A DNA stretch of 64,000 nucleotides, taken from contig NZ_CP192600.1 of assembly GCF_050632395.1 (NCBI RefSeq), positions 372,001 to 436,000 of the forward strand. Reading direction: 5' to 3'. The stretch's first letter is position 1; each line of letters begins with the position of its first letter. Positions 1-8,982 of this stretch are shown piece by piece. The notes under the pieces are model-generated. The model saw only the letters and a list, made by a program, of their open reading frames with translations, was not told the DNA's origin and did not search any database. The position numbers and the translations under genes were made by a program. This stretch comes from JAUYQR01 sp050632395 (GTDB taxonomy: Bacteria > Pseudomonadota > Alphaproteobacteria > Rhodobacterales > Rhodobacteraceae).

Positions 1-1
1 C

Positions 2-1252
2 ATCGCCGTGCCGGACCATAACGTGCCGACAACGCTGGACCGCGCCAATGCGGCCACGATGACCGAAGACAGCCGCGTGCAGGTGGCAGCCCTTGACCAG
101 AACGCCAAGGATTTCGGGATCAACTACTATCCGGTGTCCGATGTGCGCCAAGGCATCGTCCACATCGTCGGGCCGGAACAGGGCTGGACGCTGCCGGGCA
201 TGACCGTGGTCTGTGGTGACAGCCACACCGCGACGCATGGTGCGTTCGGCTCGCTGGCCCACGGCATCGGCACGTCGGAGGTGGAGCATGTGCTGGCGAC
301 GCAGACGCTGATCCAGCGCAAGGCCAAGAACATGAAGGTCGAGATCACCGGTTCGTTGCGCCCCGGCGTGACGGCCAAGGACATCACCCTGTCGGTGATC
401 GGTGAAACCGGCACCGCGGGCGGTACGGGCTATGTGATCGAATACTGTGGTCAGGCGATCCGCGAGTTGTCGATGGAAGGCCGCATGACCGTCTGCAACA
501 TGGCGATCGAGGGTGGCGCCCGCGCCGGCCTGATCGCGCCGGACGAAAAGACCTTTGCCTATTGCATGGGCCGCCCGCACGCACCGAAAGGTGCGAAGTG
601 GGAGGCGGCGCTGGCCTACTGGAAGACGCTTTATACCGACGAGGGCGCGCATTTCGACAAGGTCGTGACGATCAAGGGCGAGGATATCGCCCCGGTCGTG
701 ACATGGGGCACCAGCCCCGAGGATGTGCTGCCGATCACCGGCGTCGTCCCCTCGCCGTCGGATTTCACCGGCGGCAAGGTCGAGGCGGTGCAGCGGTCGC
801 TGGAGTATATGGGCCTGACCCCCGGCCAGAAGCTGAGCGAGATCGAGATCGACACTGTGTTCATCGGGTCTTGCACCAACGGCCGGATCGAAGACCTGCG
901 GGCCGCTGCGGCGATCCTGAAGGGCAAGAAGAAGAAGGACGGCATCCGGGCTATGGTGGTGCCGGGTTCGGGTCTGGTGCGGGCGCAGGCGGAAGAAGAA
1001 GGTCTGGCGCAGATTTTCATCGACGCCGGGTTTGAATGGCGTCTGGCGGGTTGCTCCATGTGCCTTGCGATGAACCCCGACCAACTTTCGCCGGGCGAAC
1101 GCTGTGCGGCCACGTCGAACCGCAACTTCGAAGGCCGTCAGGGCCGGGGCGGGCGCACGCACCTTCTGTCGCCCGCGATGGCGGCGGCGGCGGCGATCAC
1201 CGGGCGCCTGACGGACGTGCGCGAAATGATGGGTCAGGCGCAGACCGCATGA
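2..1252 (+). CDS. leuC: 3-isopropylmalate dehydratase large subunit (5' end outside window)
   Basis: LeuC, with LeuD, isomerises 2-isopropylmalate to 3-isopropylmalate in leucine biosynthesis in the cytoplasm. The frame is open from the window edge and begins inside the protein at the family's VPDHNVPT segment, so roughly the first 55 residues are missing. All three 4Fe-4S cluster cysteines are visible: GSCTNGR (Cys codon 872-874) and AGCSMC (Cys codons 1052-1054 and 1061-1063). The catalytic-site segment GDSHTATHGAFG is intact. The stop codon overlaps the next gene's ATG (ATGA), so translation is probably coupled. Identification is very secure; only the start cannot be seen. Confidence 0.97.
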   Translation: MAVPDHNVPTTLDRANAATMTEDSRVQVAALDQNAKDFGINYYPVSDVRQGIVHIVGPEQGWTLPGMTVVCGDSHTATHGAFGSLAHGIGTSEVEHVLATQTLIQRKAKNMKVEITGSLRPGVTAKDITLSVIGETGTAGGTGYVIEYCGQAIRELSMEGRMTVCNMAIEGGARAGLIAPDEKTFAYCMGRPHAPKGAKWEAALAYWKTLYTDEGAHFDKVVTIKGEDIAPVVTWGTSPEDVLPITGVVPSPSDFTGGKVEAVQRSLEYMGLTPGQKLSEIEIDTVFIGSCTNGRIEDLRAAAAILKGKKKKDGIRAMVVPGSGLVRAQAEEEGLAQIFIDAGFEWRLAGCSMCLAMNPDQLSPGERCAATSNRNFEGRQGRGGRTHLLSPAMAAAAAITGRLTDVREMMGQAQTA

Positions 1253-2616
1253 CATCGCGCGATGCCGGTCGTGCCAGCCAGCCCTTTGCCCCGGTTGATC
1301 CGGGTCGGGATGGCATGGCACGTCGGCTGCGGGTGCTTGTCATCGCCGAGGCGGCAAATCCTGAATGGGTTTCTGTGCCGCTGGTCGGGTGGTCTATCGC
1401 CACGGCGCTCAGGGCGCATCATGATGTCTTCATCGTAACCCAGATCCGCAACCGCGACGCCTTTCTGCGTGCCGGCCTGATCGAGGGGACGGACTTCGCC
1501 GCCATCGACTCCGAGGCGGTTGCGCGGCCGGTCTACAAGATGGCCGAGGTCTTGCGGATGGGCAGTGGCAAGGGCTGGACAATGGTGACCGCATTGTCGT
1601 CGGCGCTGGCCTACCGCTATTTCGAACGCGAGCTCTGGCAAGTGTTCGGAGACCGGATCAAGGGTGGTGCCTTTGATATCGTTCACCGGGTGACACCTTT
1701 GACCCCCACCGCCACCAGCAGCATTGCCGCAAAATGCGCGCGGGCTGGTGTGCCTTTTGTCTTGGGGCCACTGAATGGCGGGGTGCCCTGGCCCGAGGGA
1801 TTCGACGCGGAACGTCGGCGCGAGCGGGAGTGGCTTTCGTATCTGCGGGGGGTTTATCGCCTGTCGTCGTCGCGCAGCCGCATGTTTCGCGCGACCGCCG
1901 CCGTGATCGCCGGATCACGCCACACCGCGCGCGAGATTCCGGCGGCGCAACAGGCGAAGGTCACGCTGATCCCCGAAAACGGCATTGATCCTGCACGCTT
2001 CAACGCCGTGTCGCTGCAGGACATCACAGGCCCGATCCGCGGCTGCTTTGTCGGGCGGTTGGTTCCCTACAAAGGGTGTGACATGCTGATCGAGGCGGCC
2101 GACCCGCACCTGCGCGCAGGTCGACTGACGCTGGATATCCTTGGCGACGGGCCGATGATGCCGGTGCTGCAGGCGATGATCGCAGAGCGGGGCATTGGCG
2201 ACGCCGTCCGTCTGCACGGCTGGGTCGATCACCGCGAGGTGCAGAAGATCCTGTCGCAGGCCAACCTGCTGACCTTCCCCTCGATCCGGGAATTCGGCGG
2301 TGGGGTGGTGCTGGAGGCGATGGCGCTGGGCGTGGTTCCGGTGATCTGCGATTACGCGGGGCCGGGGGAACTGGTCGACGACGCGGTCGGCTACAAGATG
2401 GGCAACCGTTCCCAGATCATCGATCGGCTGCGTGATTGCCTTGGCACCATCCTTGACGCGCCCGAAGCCCTGCCACCCCGCTCTGCGGCGGCGCGCGCCC
2501 GCGTCGCCCAGCTTTTTACCTGGGACCGCAAGGCCCGCCAGATTTCGGCGGTCTATGATTGGGTGCTGAATCCGGTCGGTCCCATGCCGCAACCCGTTCC
2601 GCTTTCTGGCGGATGA
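1249..2616 (+). CDS. Glycosyltransferase family 4 protein lying between leuC and leuD
   Basis: Probable GT-B fold glycosyltransferase that moves a sugar from a nucleotide-sugar to an unknown acceptor. The C-terminal half carries the Glycos_transf_1 pattern: FVGRLVPYKGCDMLIEAA (donor-domain start), then the E-x7-E-like segment EFGGGVVLEAMALGVVPV. The N-terminal half (VLVIAEAANPEWVSVPLVGW) resembles the acceptor domain. The start is set at the ATG that overlaps the leuC stop; ATG 1315 (MARRLRVLVIAEA) is an equally plausible start. There are 15 bases to leuD, so it is almost certainly co-transcribed with leuC and leuD, although leucine synthesis needs no glycosyltransferase. Family assignment is firm; the substrate is unknown. 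Confidence 0.85.
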   Translation: MTSRDAGRASQPFAPVDPGRDGMARRLRVLVIAEAANPEWVSVPLVGWSIATALRAHHDVFIVTQIRNRDAFLRAGLIEGTDFAAIDSEAVARPVYKMAEVLRMGSGKGWTMVTALSSALAYRYFERELWQVFGDRIKGGAFDIVHRVTPLTPTATSSIAAKCARAGVPFVLGPLNGGVPWPEGFDAERRREREWLSYLRGVYRLSSSRSRMFRATAAVIAGSRHTAREIPAAQQAKVTLIPENGIDPARFNAVSLQDITGPIRGCFVGRLVPYKGCDMLIEAADPHLRAGRLTLDILGDGPMMPVLQAMIAERGIGDAVRLHGWVDHREVQKILSQANLLTFPSIREFGGGVVLEAMALGVVPVICDYAGPGELVDDAVGYKMGNRSQIIDRLRDCLGTILDAPEALPPRSAAARARVAQLFTWDRKARQISAVYDWVLNPVGPMPQPVPLSGG

Positions 2617-2631
2617 TAAAGGAGTAACCTG

Positions 2632-3237
2632 ATGGACAAGTTCACCACCCTGACCGGCATTGCCGCGCCGATGCCGCTGGTCAACATCGACACCGACATG
2701 ATCATCCCCAAGCAGTTCCTCAAGACCATCAAGCGGTCAGGACTGGGCGTGAACCTGTTCGACGAGATGCGCTACACCCAGGACGGCAAGGAAATCCCGG
2801 ATTTCGTGCTGAACCAGCCGGCCTATCGCAACGCCGAGATTCTGGTGGCAGGCGACAACTTCGGCTGCGGCTCCTCGCGCGAACATGCGCCTTGGGCGCT
2901 TCTGGATTTCGGCATCCGCTGCGTGATCTCGACCAGCTTTGCTGACATTTTCTACAACAACTGCTTCAAGAACGGCATCCTGCCGATCGTGATGCCGCAG
3001 GATGTGGTGGATGCGCTGATGGCTGATGCCCGCAAAGGCGCCAATGCCCGGATCACCGTCGATTTGCCGTCGCAGACGGTCACCACATCGGACGGCAAGG
3101 TGTTCCCGTTCGAGGTGGACAGCCACCGAAAGCATTGCCTGATCAACGGGCTGGATGACATCGGCCTGACGATGGAAAAGGCGCCCGCAATTGCCGCCTA
3201 TGAGGCGAAGGCGGCCACGCTCCGCCCCTGGGCCTGA
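2632..3237 (+). CDS. leuD: 3-isopropylmalate dehydratase small subunit
   Basis: Swivel-domain partner of LeuC in the isopropylmalate isomerase complex. The 201 residues match the usual LeuD length. Motifs seen are PLVNIDTDMIIPKQFL near the N-terminus and GDNFGCGSSREHAPWAL in the middle, the substrate-binding loop of the aconitase small subunit. An AAAGGAGT Shine-Dalgarno lies about 8 bases before the ATG. It is the third gene of the leuC-glycosyltransferase-leuD operon and is followed by a strong hairpin terminator. Confidence 0.97.
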   Translation: MDKFTTLTGIAAPMPLVNIDTDMIIPKQFLKTIKRSGLGVNLFDEMRYTQDGKEIPDFVLNQPAYRNAEILVAGDNFGCGSSREHAPWALLDFGIRCVISTSFADIFYNNCFKNGILPIVMPQDVVDALMADARKGANARITVDLPSQTVTTSDGKVFPFEVDSHRKHCLINGLDDIGLTMEKAPAIAAYEAKAATLRPWA

Positions 3238-3270
3238 GCCCAGCCTTACCGGGCCTCTGATCAAAGCGAG

Positions 3271-3295
3271 GGGCGCAGGCGACTGCGCCCTTTCG
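3271..3295 (+). terminator. Rho-independent terminator after leuD
   Basis: A perfect 8-bp stem GGGCGCAG / CTGCGCCC (3271-3278 and 3283-3290) with a GCGA tetraloop, followed directly by TTTCGC. It ends the leuC-glycosyltransferase-leuD transcript. Confidence 0.85.
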
Positions 3296-3401
3296 CATTC
3301 AAGTGATTCGGGAAGGATTCGGTCCGTTCGACGGGCCTGTTTTCACCGCCCGGTTGTGCGCACTGGCCATGTGGATTCCTTGGCGGCGAACCACAAGATA
3401 T

Positions 3402-3415
3402 TGTAAGCGCTTGCA
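3402..3415. promoter_or_regulatory. LacI-family-like palindromic operator candidate
   Basis: TGTAAGCGCTTGCA is a 14-bp near-perfect palindrome (12 of 14 positions symmetric) with the central AAGCGCTT-type core typical of LacI/GalR-family operators. It lies about 120 bp before the TTG start of the next membrane protein. No LacI-family gene is in the window, so the regulator is unknown and the match could be chance. Confidence 0.35.
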
Positions 3416-3534
3416 CGCATTAATGAATGTGAAAGAAAATTCTCGCATTTATGCAACAGACCGTCCCTGAAATGGCCATAAAGCTGGTGTTTCGTTGAAG
3501 AAATGTTGCGCGCTCGTGGGGAGGCCTTAACAAA

Positions 3535-4476
3535 TTGGGCAAAATTGAGGCACTGATCAAAAACGTGCGCGACTTCTTTGGTACCCGGCTTGAGGTTCGG
3601 ATCGTCCCGTCGATGGACGGTCACGCCCGGACATGGCTGAACCGTGCAACGGGCGCGGCGGTTCGCGCGTTTCTGGTGATGATCCTGATCGTGATGCCCT
3701 CGGTCATCCTGCCGGGCATCGGCACCGATACCAAGCAGATCGTCGCGCTGATGGCGCTGTTTGCCGGGGCGCTGGTGTTCATGGAATACAACGCCGTCTA
3801 CCCCAGCCTTGTCGAATTTCGCGATGGTGCGCCGTTCAACCGCATCCGTTACCTGATGCTGCTGGCGATCATAATCACGCTGTCGGTCATCGTGGCAGAC
3901 CGTGAAGACCCCACCACCGTGACGCGGCTTTTCCGGGCCGTTGGGATGCTGATCGGGCAGTCGCTGGATTTCCCCTATTCGCCGGTTCGGCTGGCGTCCT
4001 ACATGATGTCGGAAACCGCGACCCCGGCCGAAGTGCTGGATGTGCGCACCGCGGCTGGCACGGCTTATTTCCTGTCGATCCTGTCGCTGGCGGTGTTCGT
4101 GATCGTGCTGAAACTGGCGGGCTGGCCGTCGACGAAAAGCGCCTTCAACGTCTGGGTCAACCTGCCGACGTTCGAACCCACCGCAGGCGGCGACGTGGTC
4201 GACCGGCTGGAGCGGGACGCGCGGTTCAACCTTGCGGTCGGTTTCCTGCTGCCTTTCCTCATTCCCACGATGGTCACGCTGGCCAGTTCCGGGCTGCCGC
4301 CCTCGACCCTGACATCGGCGCAGACCCTGATCTGGACGATGGCGGCGTGGGCCTTCCTGCCCGCAAGCCTTTTGATGCGGGGTGTGGCCATGGGCCGGAT
4401 CGCTGACATGATCCGCACGAAGCGCGGCCTTGTTCCCACCGACGAAGAAGCCCTTGACGCGATGGCGAAGGCCTGA
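3535..4476 (+). CDS. Uncharacterised multi-pass membrane protein
   Basis: A 313-residue protein with no function I can name. There are probably five or six membrane segments: around residues 41-60 (FLVMILIVMPSVILPGI), 67-85, 103-121, a segment in the middle (AYFLSILSLAVFVIVLKLAG) and two near the end (VGFLLPFLIPTMVTLASSG, LIWTMAAWAFLPASLLM). The soluble loop after the third segment carries FPYSPVRLASYMMSE. The start is a TTG preceded by GGGGAGG about 10 bases upstream; no ATG fits as well. It lies between leuD and leuB, with the exported phosphatase-family gene immediately downstream. Confidence 0.7.
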   Translation: MGKIEALIKNVRDFFGTRLEVRIVPSMDGHARTWLNRATGAAVRAFLVMILIVMPSVILPGIGTDTKQIVALMALFAGALVFMEYNAVYPSLVEFRDGAPFNRIRYLMLLAIIITLSVIVADREDPTTVTRLFRAVGMLIGQSLDFPYSPVRLASYMMSETATPAEVLDVRTAAGTAYFLSILSLAVFVIVLKLAGWPSTKSAFNVWVNLPTFEPTAGGDVVDRLERDARFNLAVGFLLPFLIPTMVTLASSGLPPSTLTSAQTLIWTMAAWAFLPASLLMRGVAMGRIADMIRTKRGLVPTDEEALDAMAKA

Positions 4477-4478
4477 CC

Positions 4479-5531
4479 CTGCGCGCGACGCTTCTTGCGC
4501 TGTGGCTGGCCGTCTTGCCAATGGCGCTGGCGGCAGAACCGCTGCGCGTTGCCACCTACAACGTCGATCTGGCGCGCACCGGGCCGGGGCTATTGGTGCA
4601 GGATCTGGTCGCGGGCGATGATCCGCAGATTGCGGCGCTGGTGCGGGTGCTGGTGGCGCTGGATGCCGATGTGCTGCTGTTGACCGATGTGGATTATGAC
4701 GCGGGGCTGGTGGCGCTGGGCCTTTTGGCCAATGCGCTGGAAACGGCCGGCGAGCCCTATCCGCACCGGTTCGCGCTGCGACCGAACACCGGCGACCAGA
4801 CCGGTTTCGATATCGACGGCAACCGCCGGATCGGTGACCCGCGTGATGCGCAGGGGTTTGGGTTGTTTGCCGGAAATGGCGGTATGGCGATCCTCTCGCG
4901 CTTGCCGCTGGACGAGGCCGGGGTGCGCGATTTCTCGGATTACCTCTGGCGCGACCTGCCGCAGACCCTAGGCACCGACGCGCCCGATCTTGCTGCCTTG
5001 CAGCGCCTTGCTACGACGGGTTTCTGGGATGTGCCGGTGCTGACCGATCAAGGCCCGCTGCACCTGCTGGCCTGGCACGCGACGCCCCCGGTGTTCGACG
5101 GCCCGGAAGATCGCAATGGCCGCCGCAACCATGACGAGGCGGCGTTCTGGCGGCTGATGCTGGACGGCGCGCTGCCGATGGCCGCCCCGGCCGTGCCGTT
5201 CGTCGTGCTGGGGGATGCGAACCTTGACCCCAACGATGGCGACGGCCTTCGCGACGGGATCGCGGCCCTTCTGGCGCACCCCGCGCTGCAAGACCCTGCC
5301 CCGCGTGGCACGCATGGGCGGCTGGAGCCTGACCATGCCGGCGACCCGGCGCTGGACACCGCGCTTTATGCCGAAATCGGCGGACTTCGGGTCGATCTGG
5401 TGCTGCCCTCGGCCGCTCTTGCCGTCACTGGCGCAGGCGTCCTCTGGCCCCCTGACAGCGACCCCCTTGCCGCCGATCTGGCCGCTGCATCACGCCACCG
5501 CCCGGTCTGGGTGGACCTGACCCTGCCCTGA
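4479..5531 (+). CDS. Exported endonuclease/exonuclease/phosphatase-family protein
   Basis: Member of the EEP (DNase I-like) metal-dependent hydrolase fold; the substrate could be a nucleic acid, phospholipid or phosphoester. Motifs in order are RVATYNVDL, DADVLLLTDVD, NGGMAILSR, WHATPPVFDG with RRNHDEAAFW, VVLGDANLDPNDGDG (metal-site Asp and Asn) and RVDLVLPS. The terminal SDH-type histidine is replaced or displaced, which is odd. The first ATG in frame (4515) falls inside an obvious signal peptide (LRATLLALWLAVLPMALA before AEP), so the real start is upstream, probably CTG 4479 or CTG 4473, next to the preceding stop. The gene sits between leuD and leuB. Confidence 0.75.
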   Translation: MRATLLALWLAVLPMALAAEPLRVATYNVDLARTGPGLLVQDLVAGDDPQIAALVRVLVALDADVLLLTDVDYDAGLVALGLLANALETAGEPYPHRFALRPNTGDQTGFDIDGNRRIGDPRDAQGFGLFAGNGGMAILSRLPLDEAGVRDFSDYLWRDLPQTLGTDAPDLAALQRLATTGFWDVPVLTDQGPLHLLAWHATPPVFDGPEDRNGRRNHDEAAFWRLMLDGALPMAAPAVPFVVLGDANLDPNDGDGLRDGIAALLAHPALQDPAPRGTHGRLEPDHAGDPALDTALYAEIGGLRVDLVLPSAALAVTGAGVLWPPDSDPLAADLAAASRHRPVWVDLTLP

Positions 5532-5613
5532 CCGCGCAAAGCCAACCGTCTGCGCTTGACCACCACCTGCCAAGGGGCTACGCGATCCCCGTCATTTCCG
5601 CAGGAGAACGCCC

Positions 5614-6720
5614 GTGGCCAACCCATCCCTTCTTATCCTCGCCGGCGACGGCATCGGCCCCGAAGTCATGGCCGAGGTGAAAAAGATCATCGGCTGGTTC
5701 GGCACCAAGCGCGGCATCGCGTTCGATGTCAGCGAAGACCTTGTCGGCGGCTGCGCCTATGACGTGCATGGCACGCCGCTTACGGATGCCACGATGGCGA
5801 AGGCGCAAGAAGTGGACGCGGTGCTTTTGGGCGCGGTGGGCGGCCCGAAATACGACAAGCTCGATTTCAGCGTGAAGCCCGAGCGCGGCCTTCTGCGCCT
5901 GCGCAAGGAGATGGACCTGTTTTCCAACCTGCGTCCGGCGCAGTGCTTTGACGCGCTGGCTGATTTCTCCAGCCTGAAGAAAGAGGTCGTCGCGGGCCTT
6001 GATATCGTCATCGTGCGCGAACTGACCTCGGGCATCTATTTCGGCGAGCCGCGCGGGATCTTCACCGAAGGCAACGAGCGGGTGGGCATCAACACCCAGC
6101 GCTACACGGAATCCGAGATTGCCCGCGTTGCCCGTTCGGCGTTCGAACTGGCGCGCAAGCGCAACAACAAGGTCTGCTCGATGGAGAAGGCCAACGTGAT
6201 GGAATCGGGCATCCTGTGGCGCGAAGTGGTGCAGGAGATTCACGACAAGGAATATCCCAACGTCGAGCTGACCCACATGTATGCCGACGCCGGCGCAATG
6301 CAGTTGTGCCGCTGGCCCAAGCAGTTCGACGTGATCGTCACCGACAACCTGTTTGGCGACATGCTGTCCGATATGGCAGCGATGCTGACCGGGTCGCTTG
6401 GCATGTTGCCCTCGGCCTCGCTGGGCTTGCCGATGGCCAATGGCCGCCCGAAGGCGCTGTATGAACCGGTGCACGGATCGGCCCCCGACATTGCCGGAAC
6501 CGGCAAGGCCAACCCGATCGCCTGCATCCTGTCGTTTGCGATGGCGCTGCGCTATTCCTTCGATCTTGGGGCCGAGGCGACCCGTGTTGAACAGGCGGTC
6601 GAAAAGGTGCTGGCCGACGGTGTCCGCACGGCAGATCTGATGGGCCCCGAAGGCGGCGTGCCGGTTTCGACCAGCCAGATGGGCGACGCGGTGATCGCAG
6701 CACTTGACGCCAGCCTTTAA
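5614..6720 (+). CDS. leuB: 3-isopropylmalate dehydrogenase
   Basis: LeuB oxidises and decarboxylates 3-isopropylmalate to 2-oxoisocaproate with NAD+, the third step of leucine synthesis. The protein has the full 368 residues. Family signatures are LAGDGIGPEV at the N-terminus, RELTSGIYFGEPRG, YADAGAMQL, the dehydrogenase signature DNLFGDMLSDMAAMLTGSLG and the cofactor-binding EPVHGSAPDIAGTGKANP. The start is GTG 5614 with CAGGAG about 9 bases upstream. It is separated from leuD by two unrelated genes but on the same strand. Confidence 0.97.
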   Translation: MANPSLLILAGDGIGPEVMAEVKKIIGWFGTKRGIAFDVSEDLVGGCAYDVHGTPLTDATMAKAQEVDAVLLGAVGGPKYDKLDFSVKPERGLLRLRKEMDLFSNLRPAQCFDALADFSSLKKEVVAGLDIVIVRELTSGIYFGEPRGIFTEGNERVGINTQRYTESEIARVARSAFELARKRNNKVCSMEKANVMESGILWREVVQEIHDKEYPNVELTHMYADAGAMQLCRWPKQFDVIVTDNLFGDMLSDMAAMLTGSLGMLPSASLGLPMANGRPKALYEPVHGSAPDIAGTGKANPIACILSFAMALRYSFDLGAEATRVEQAVEKVLADGVRTADLMGPEGGVPVSTSQMGDAVIAALDASL

Positions 6721-6759
6721 GCGGCGGGCGCGGCACCAGACACCAAGGGCCGCCGCGCC

Positions 6760-7620
6760 ATGACCCAACCTTCAAACCTGAAGGGCGCGCTTCTGGGCCT
6801 GTTGGCGATGGGGCTTTTTGCCGTATCCGACATCGGGGTGAAGTTTCTGGGCGGCGGCTATCACCCGTTCCAGATCATCTTCTTCGCCGGTGTCCTGAGC
6901 CTGCCACTGGTGGTCTTGCACATCATGGCAGATCCGGCGGGCGGCCGGCTGCGCCCTGAACAGCCCCGCCTGATGGCGCTGCGGTCATTCATCGTGGTCC
7001 TTAACGGCATCGCGGGCACCTTTGCCTTCGCCAGCCTGCCCTTGGCAGAGGCCTATGCCATCTTCTTCACTATGCCGATCTTCATCACCGTTCTGTCTGC
7101 GCTCGCGCTCAAGGAACCGATCGACTTGCTTCGCGGCGTGGCGGTTGTGGCGGGATTGCTGGGCGTGATCGTGGCGCTCGACCCCGGTCAGGTGTCGTTG
7201 CGATGGGGCCATGCCGCCGCACTGGCCGCCGCAATCCTTGGCGCGGCGAACTACGTCATCATCCGCTTCAGCGGCGGCGCCGAACGGACCATCGTGCTGA
7301 TCCTATACCCGATGATGGCGCAACTGATCGTGGCGACGTTGGCGCTGCCGTTCGTCTACCGCGCGATGCCCTTCGCCGATCTTGCCGTGACCGGCGCGAT
7401 GGCCCTTGCAGCCTTTGCCGGATATTTCGCGATCATCGCCGCCTACCGTCGTGCGCCCGGCATCGTGGTGGCCCCGATGCAATACAGCCAGATCATCTGG
7501 GCCGCGGTCTTCGGCGCGCTTCTGTTTGACGAGGTGATGAGCCTGCAAACCATCCTCGGCACGGCGATCATCATCCTTGCGGGTCTGGTCATCGTGGCAC
7601 GGCAACAGAAAGCCGGGTGA
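6760..7620 (+). CDS. EamA/DMT-family transporter
   Basis: Ten-helix drug/metabolite transporter of the inner membrane, 286 residues, with two EamA repeats (residues about 8-135 and 145-282). Visible family features are GLFAVSDIGVKFL in helix 1, LPLAEAYAIFFTMPIF in helix 4 and APMQYSQIIWAAVFGALLF near helix 9. Such proteins export amino acids, nucleosides or drugs, and the substrate here is unknown. It lies 39 bases after leuB and is followed by a close paralogue. Confidence 0.88.
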   Translation: MTQPSNLKGALLGLLAMGLFAVSDIGVKFLGGGYHPFQIIFFAGVLSLPLVVLHIMADPAGGRLRPEQPRLMALRSFIVVLNGIAGTFAFASLPLAEAYAIFFTMPIFITVLSALALKEPIDLLRGVAVVAGLLGVIVALDPGQVSLRWGHAAALAAAILGAANYVIIRFSGGAERTIVLILYPMMAQLIVATLALPFVYRAMPFADLAVTGAMALAAFAGYFAIIAAYRRAPGIVVAPMQYSQIIWAAVFGALLFDEVMSLQTILGTAIIILAGLVIVARQQKAG

Positions 7621-7736
7621 ATAACCGGAAAGGCGGCAGAAAGACCAGCCGCCACCCTTGCGTCTGCTGGGCTTTGGCGCAAAAATGCTTGCGGTAACGG
7701 CGGGACTTCACCGCCCCTTTTTCGGACCCTTTCCAG

Positions 7737-8702
7737 ATGAACTCCACCCTTCGCGGGGCGCTGTTTTCGCTTGCCGCTTTCGGCTTTTACGCGACGCATG
7801 ACGTGGTGGTGAAGCTTTTGGGCGAAACTTACAGCTCGTTCCAGATCATCTTCTTTTCCGGCCTGATGGGGTTTCCGCTGGTCACGCTGATGCTGATGGG
7901 AGACCGGCGCGACGGCACGCTGATCCCGCGCCACCCGTGGTGGACGGCGCTGCGCACCGTGGCCGCGATGGTTACCGGCGTGATGGGTTTCTTCGCGTTT
8001 TCCAAGCTGCCCCTAGCGCAATGCTACGCGATCTTCTTTGCCATGCCGCTGCTGATCACGCTGATGGCAATCCCGATGCTTGGCGAAAAGGTCGGGTTGC
8101 GGCGTGGGGTTGCGGTGATCGTGGGTCTCATTGGTGTGATCATCGTATTGCGCCCCGGCAGCGGCGATGCCTTGGGGATCGGCCACCTCGCGGCACTTGG
8201 GGCGGCGATCACCGGGGCGTTGACGTCGGTCATCGTGCGCAAGATCGGGTCGGACGAACGCTCGGTGGTGCTGATGCTGTATCCGATGGTGCTCAGCTTT
8301 TTCGTGATGGGGCTGACCATGCCCTTCGTCTATGTGCCAATGCCGATCGAACACCTTGCACTGACCGCGGTGATGGCCTTCCTGGGGATGCTGGGTGCCT
8401 TGGGCATCATCGCGGCCTATCGCATCGCGCCAGCGGTGATCGTGGCCCCGATGCAGTATTCGCAGATCATCTGGGCTGCGCTTTACGGCTGGCTGTTTTT
8501 CGACGAGGGCGTCGATTTCTACACCTGGGTCGGGACGGCGGTGATCATCGCGTCCGGCATCTACATCGTCCTGCGCGAACAGGCGCCCTCGGTCAGCCAG
8601 AACCGCCCTGTCACCGAAAGCCGGACGCGGTTCGACTATGGCACGATGCCGCGGATTTCCAGCTGGCTGAAACGCTTTGACCGCAGCGCGGACGAGGGGT
8701 GA
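7737..8702 (+). CDS. EamA/DMT-family transporter, paralogue of the upstream gene
   Basis: Second ten-helix EamA transporter (321 residues). It shares with the previous gene the helix-1 pattern (HDVVVKLLG), FSKLPLAQCYAIFFAMPL and APMQYSQIIWAALYGWLFF, which suggests an old tandem duplication. It carries a charged cytoplasmic tail of about 40 residues (after VLREQA) that the first copy lacks. It ends about 55 bases before the tRNA-Pro gene. The substrate is unknown. Confidence 0.88.
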   Translation: MNSTLRGALFSLAAFGFYATHDVVVKLLGETYSSFQIIFFSGLMGFPLVTLMLMGDRRDGTLIPRHPWWTALRTVAAMVTGVMGFFAFSKLPLAQCYAIFFAMPLLITLMAIPMLGEKVGLRRGVAVIVGLIGVIIVLRPGSGDALGIGHLAALGAAITGALTSVIVRKIGSDERSVVLMLYPMVLSFFVMGLTMPFVYVPMPIEHLALTAVMAFLGMLGALGIIAAYRIAPAVIVAPMQYSQIIWAALYGWLFFDEGVDFYTWVGTAVIIASGIYIVLREQAPSVSQNRPVTESRTRFDYGTMPRISSWLKRFDRSADEG

Positions 8703-8758
8703 CTTGCGCGCTGGCCCTTGCCAAAGCCGCCAGATGCGTTTAACCCCGCGCCCACGGT

Positions 8759-8835
8759 CGGAGCGTAGCGCAGTCTGGTAGCGCACCTGCTTCGGGAGCA
8801 GGGGGTCGGAGGTTCGAATCCTCTCGCTCCGACCA
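8759..8835 (+). tRNA. tRNA-Pro (anticodon CGG)
   Basis: A 77-nt cloverleaf with encoded CCA. The acceptor arms are CGGAGCG / CGCTCCG with A as discriminator. The anticodon arm is CCTGC-TTCGGGA-GCAGG, which reads anticodon CGG for proline. The T-arm contains GGTTCGAATC. The region downstream changes to decayed mobile and accessory DNA, so this tRNA may mark the edge of a genomic island. Confidence 0.95.
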
Positions 8836-8982
8836 TTAAGAAAAATCCCGAGAAATCAATTCGTTATGAACAGCACGGTCGAGAGCTCCGGAACAGTTGA
8901 GCGTAACATTTCTTCGTCTCATATTAACGATTAGCATGCGGGTTCGGCACGCAGTTCATCCCGGATGGCATCATTGACTGCT

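Noticed and set aside
3343..4521. Long antisense open frame (392 codons) over the membrane-protein gene
   Set aside because: A shadow of high-GC coding sequence; the plus-strand gene has helices and a start, and the antisense protein is low-complexity His/Arg/Gln.
5578..6768. Antisense open frame (396 codons) across leuB
   Set aside because: leuB is fully recognised on the plus strand; the antisense frame has no domain.
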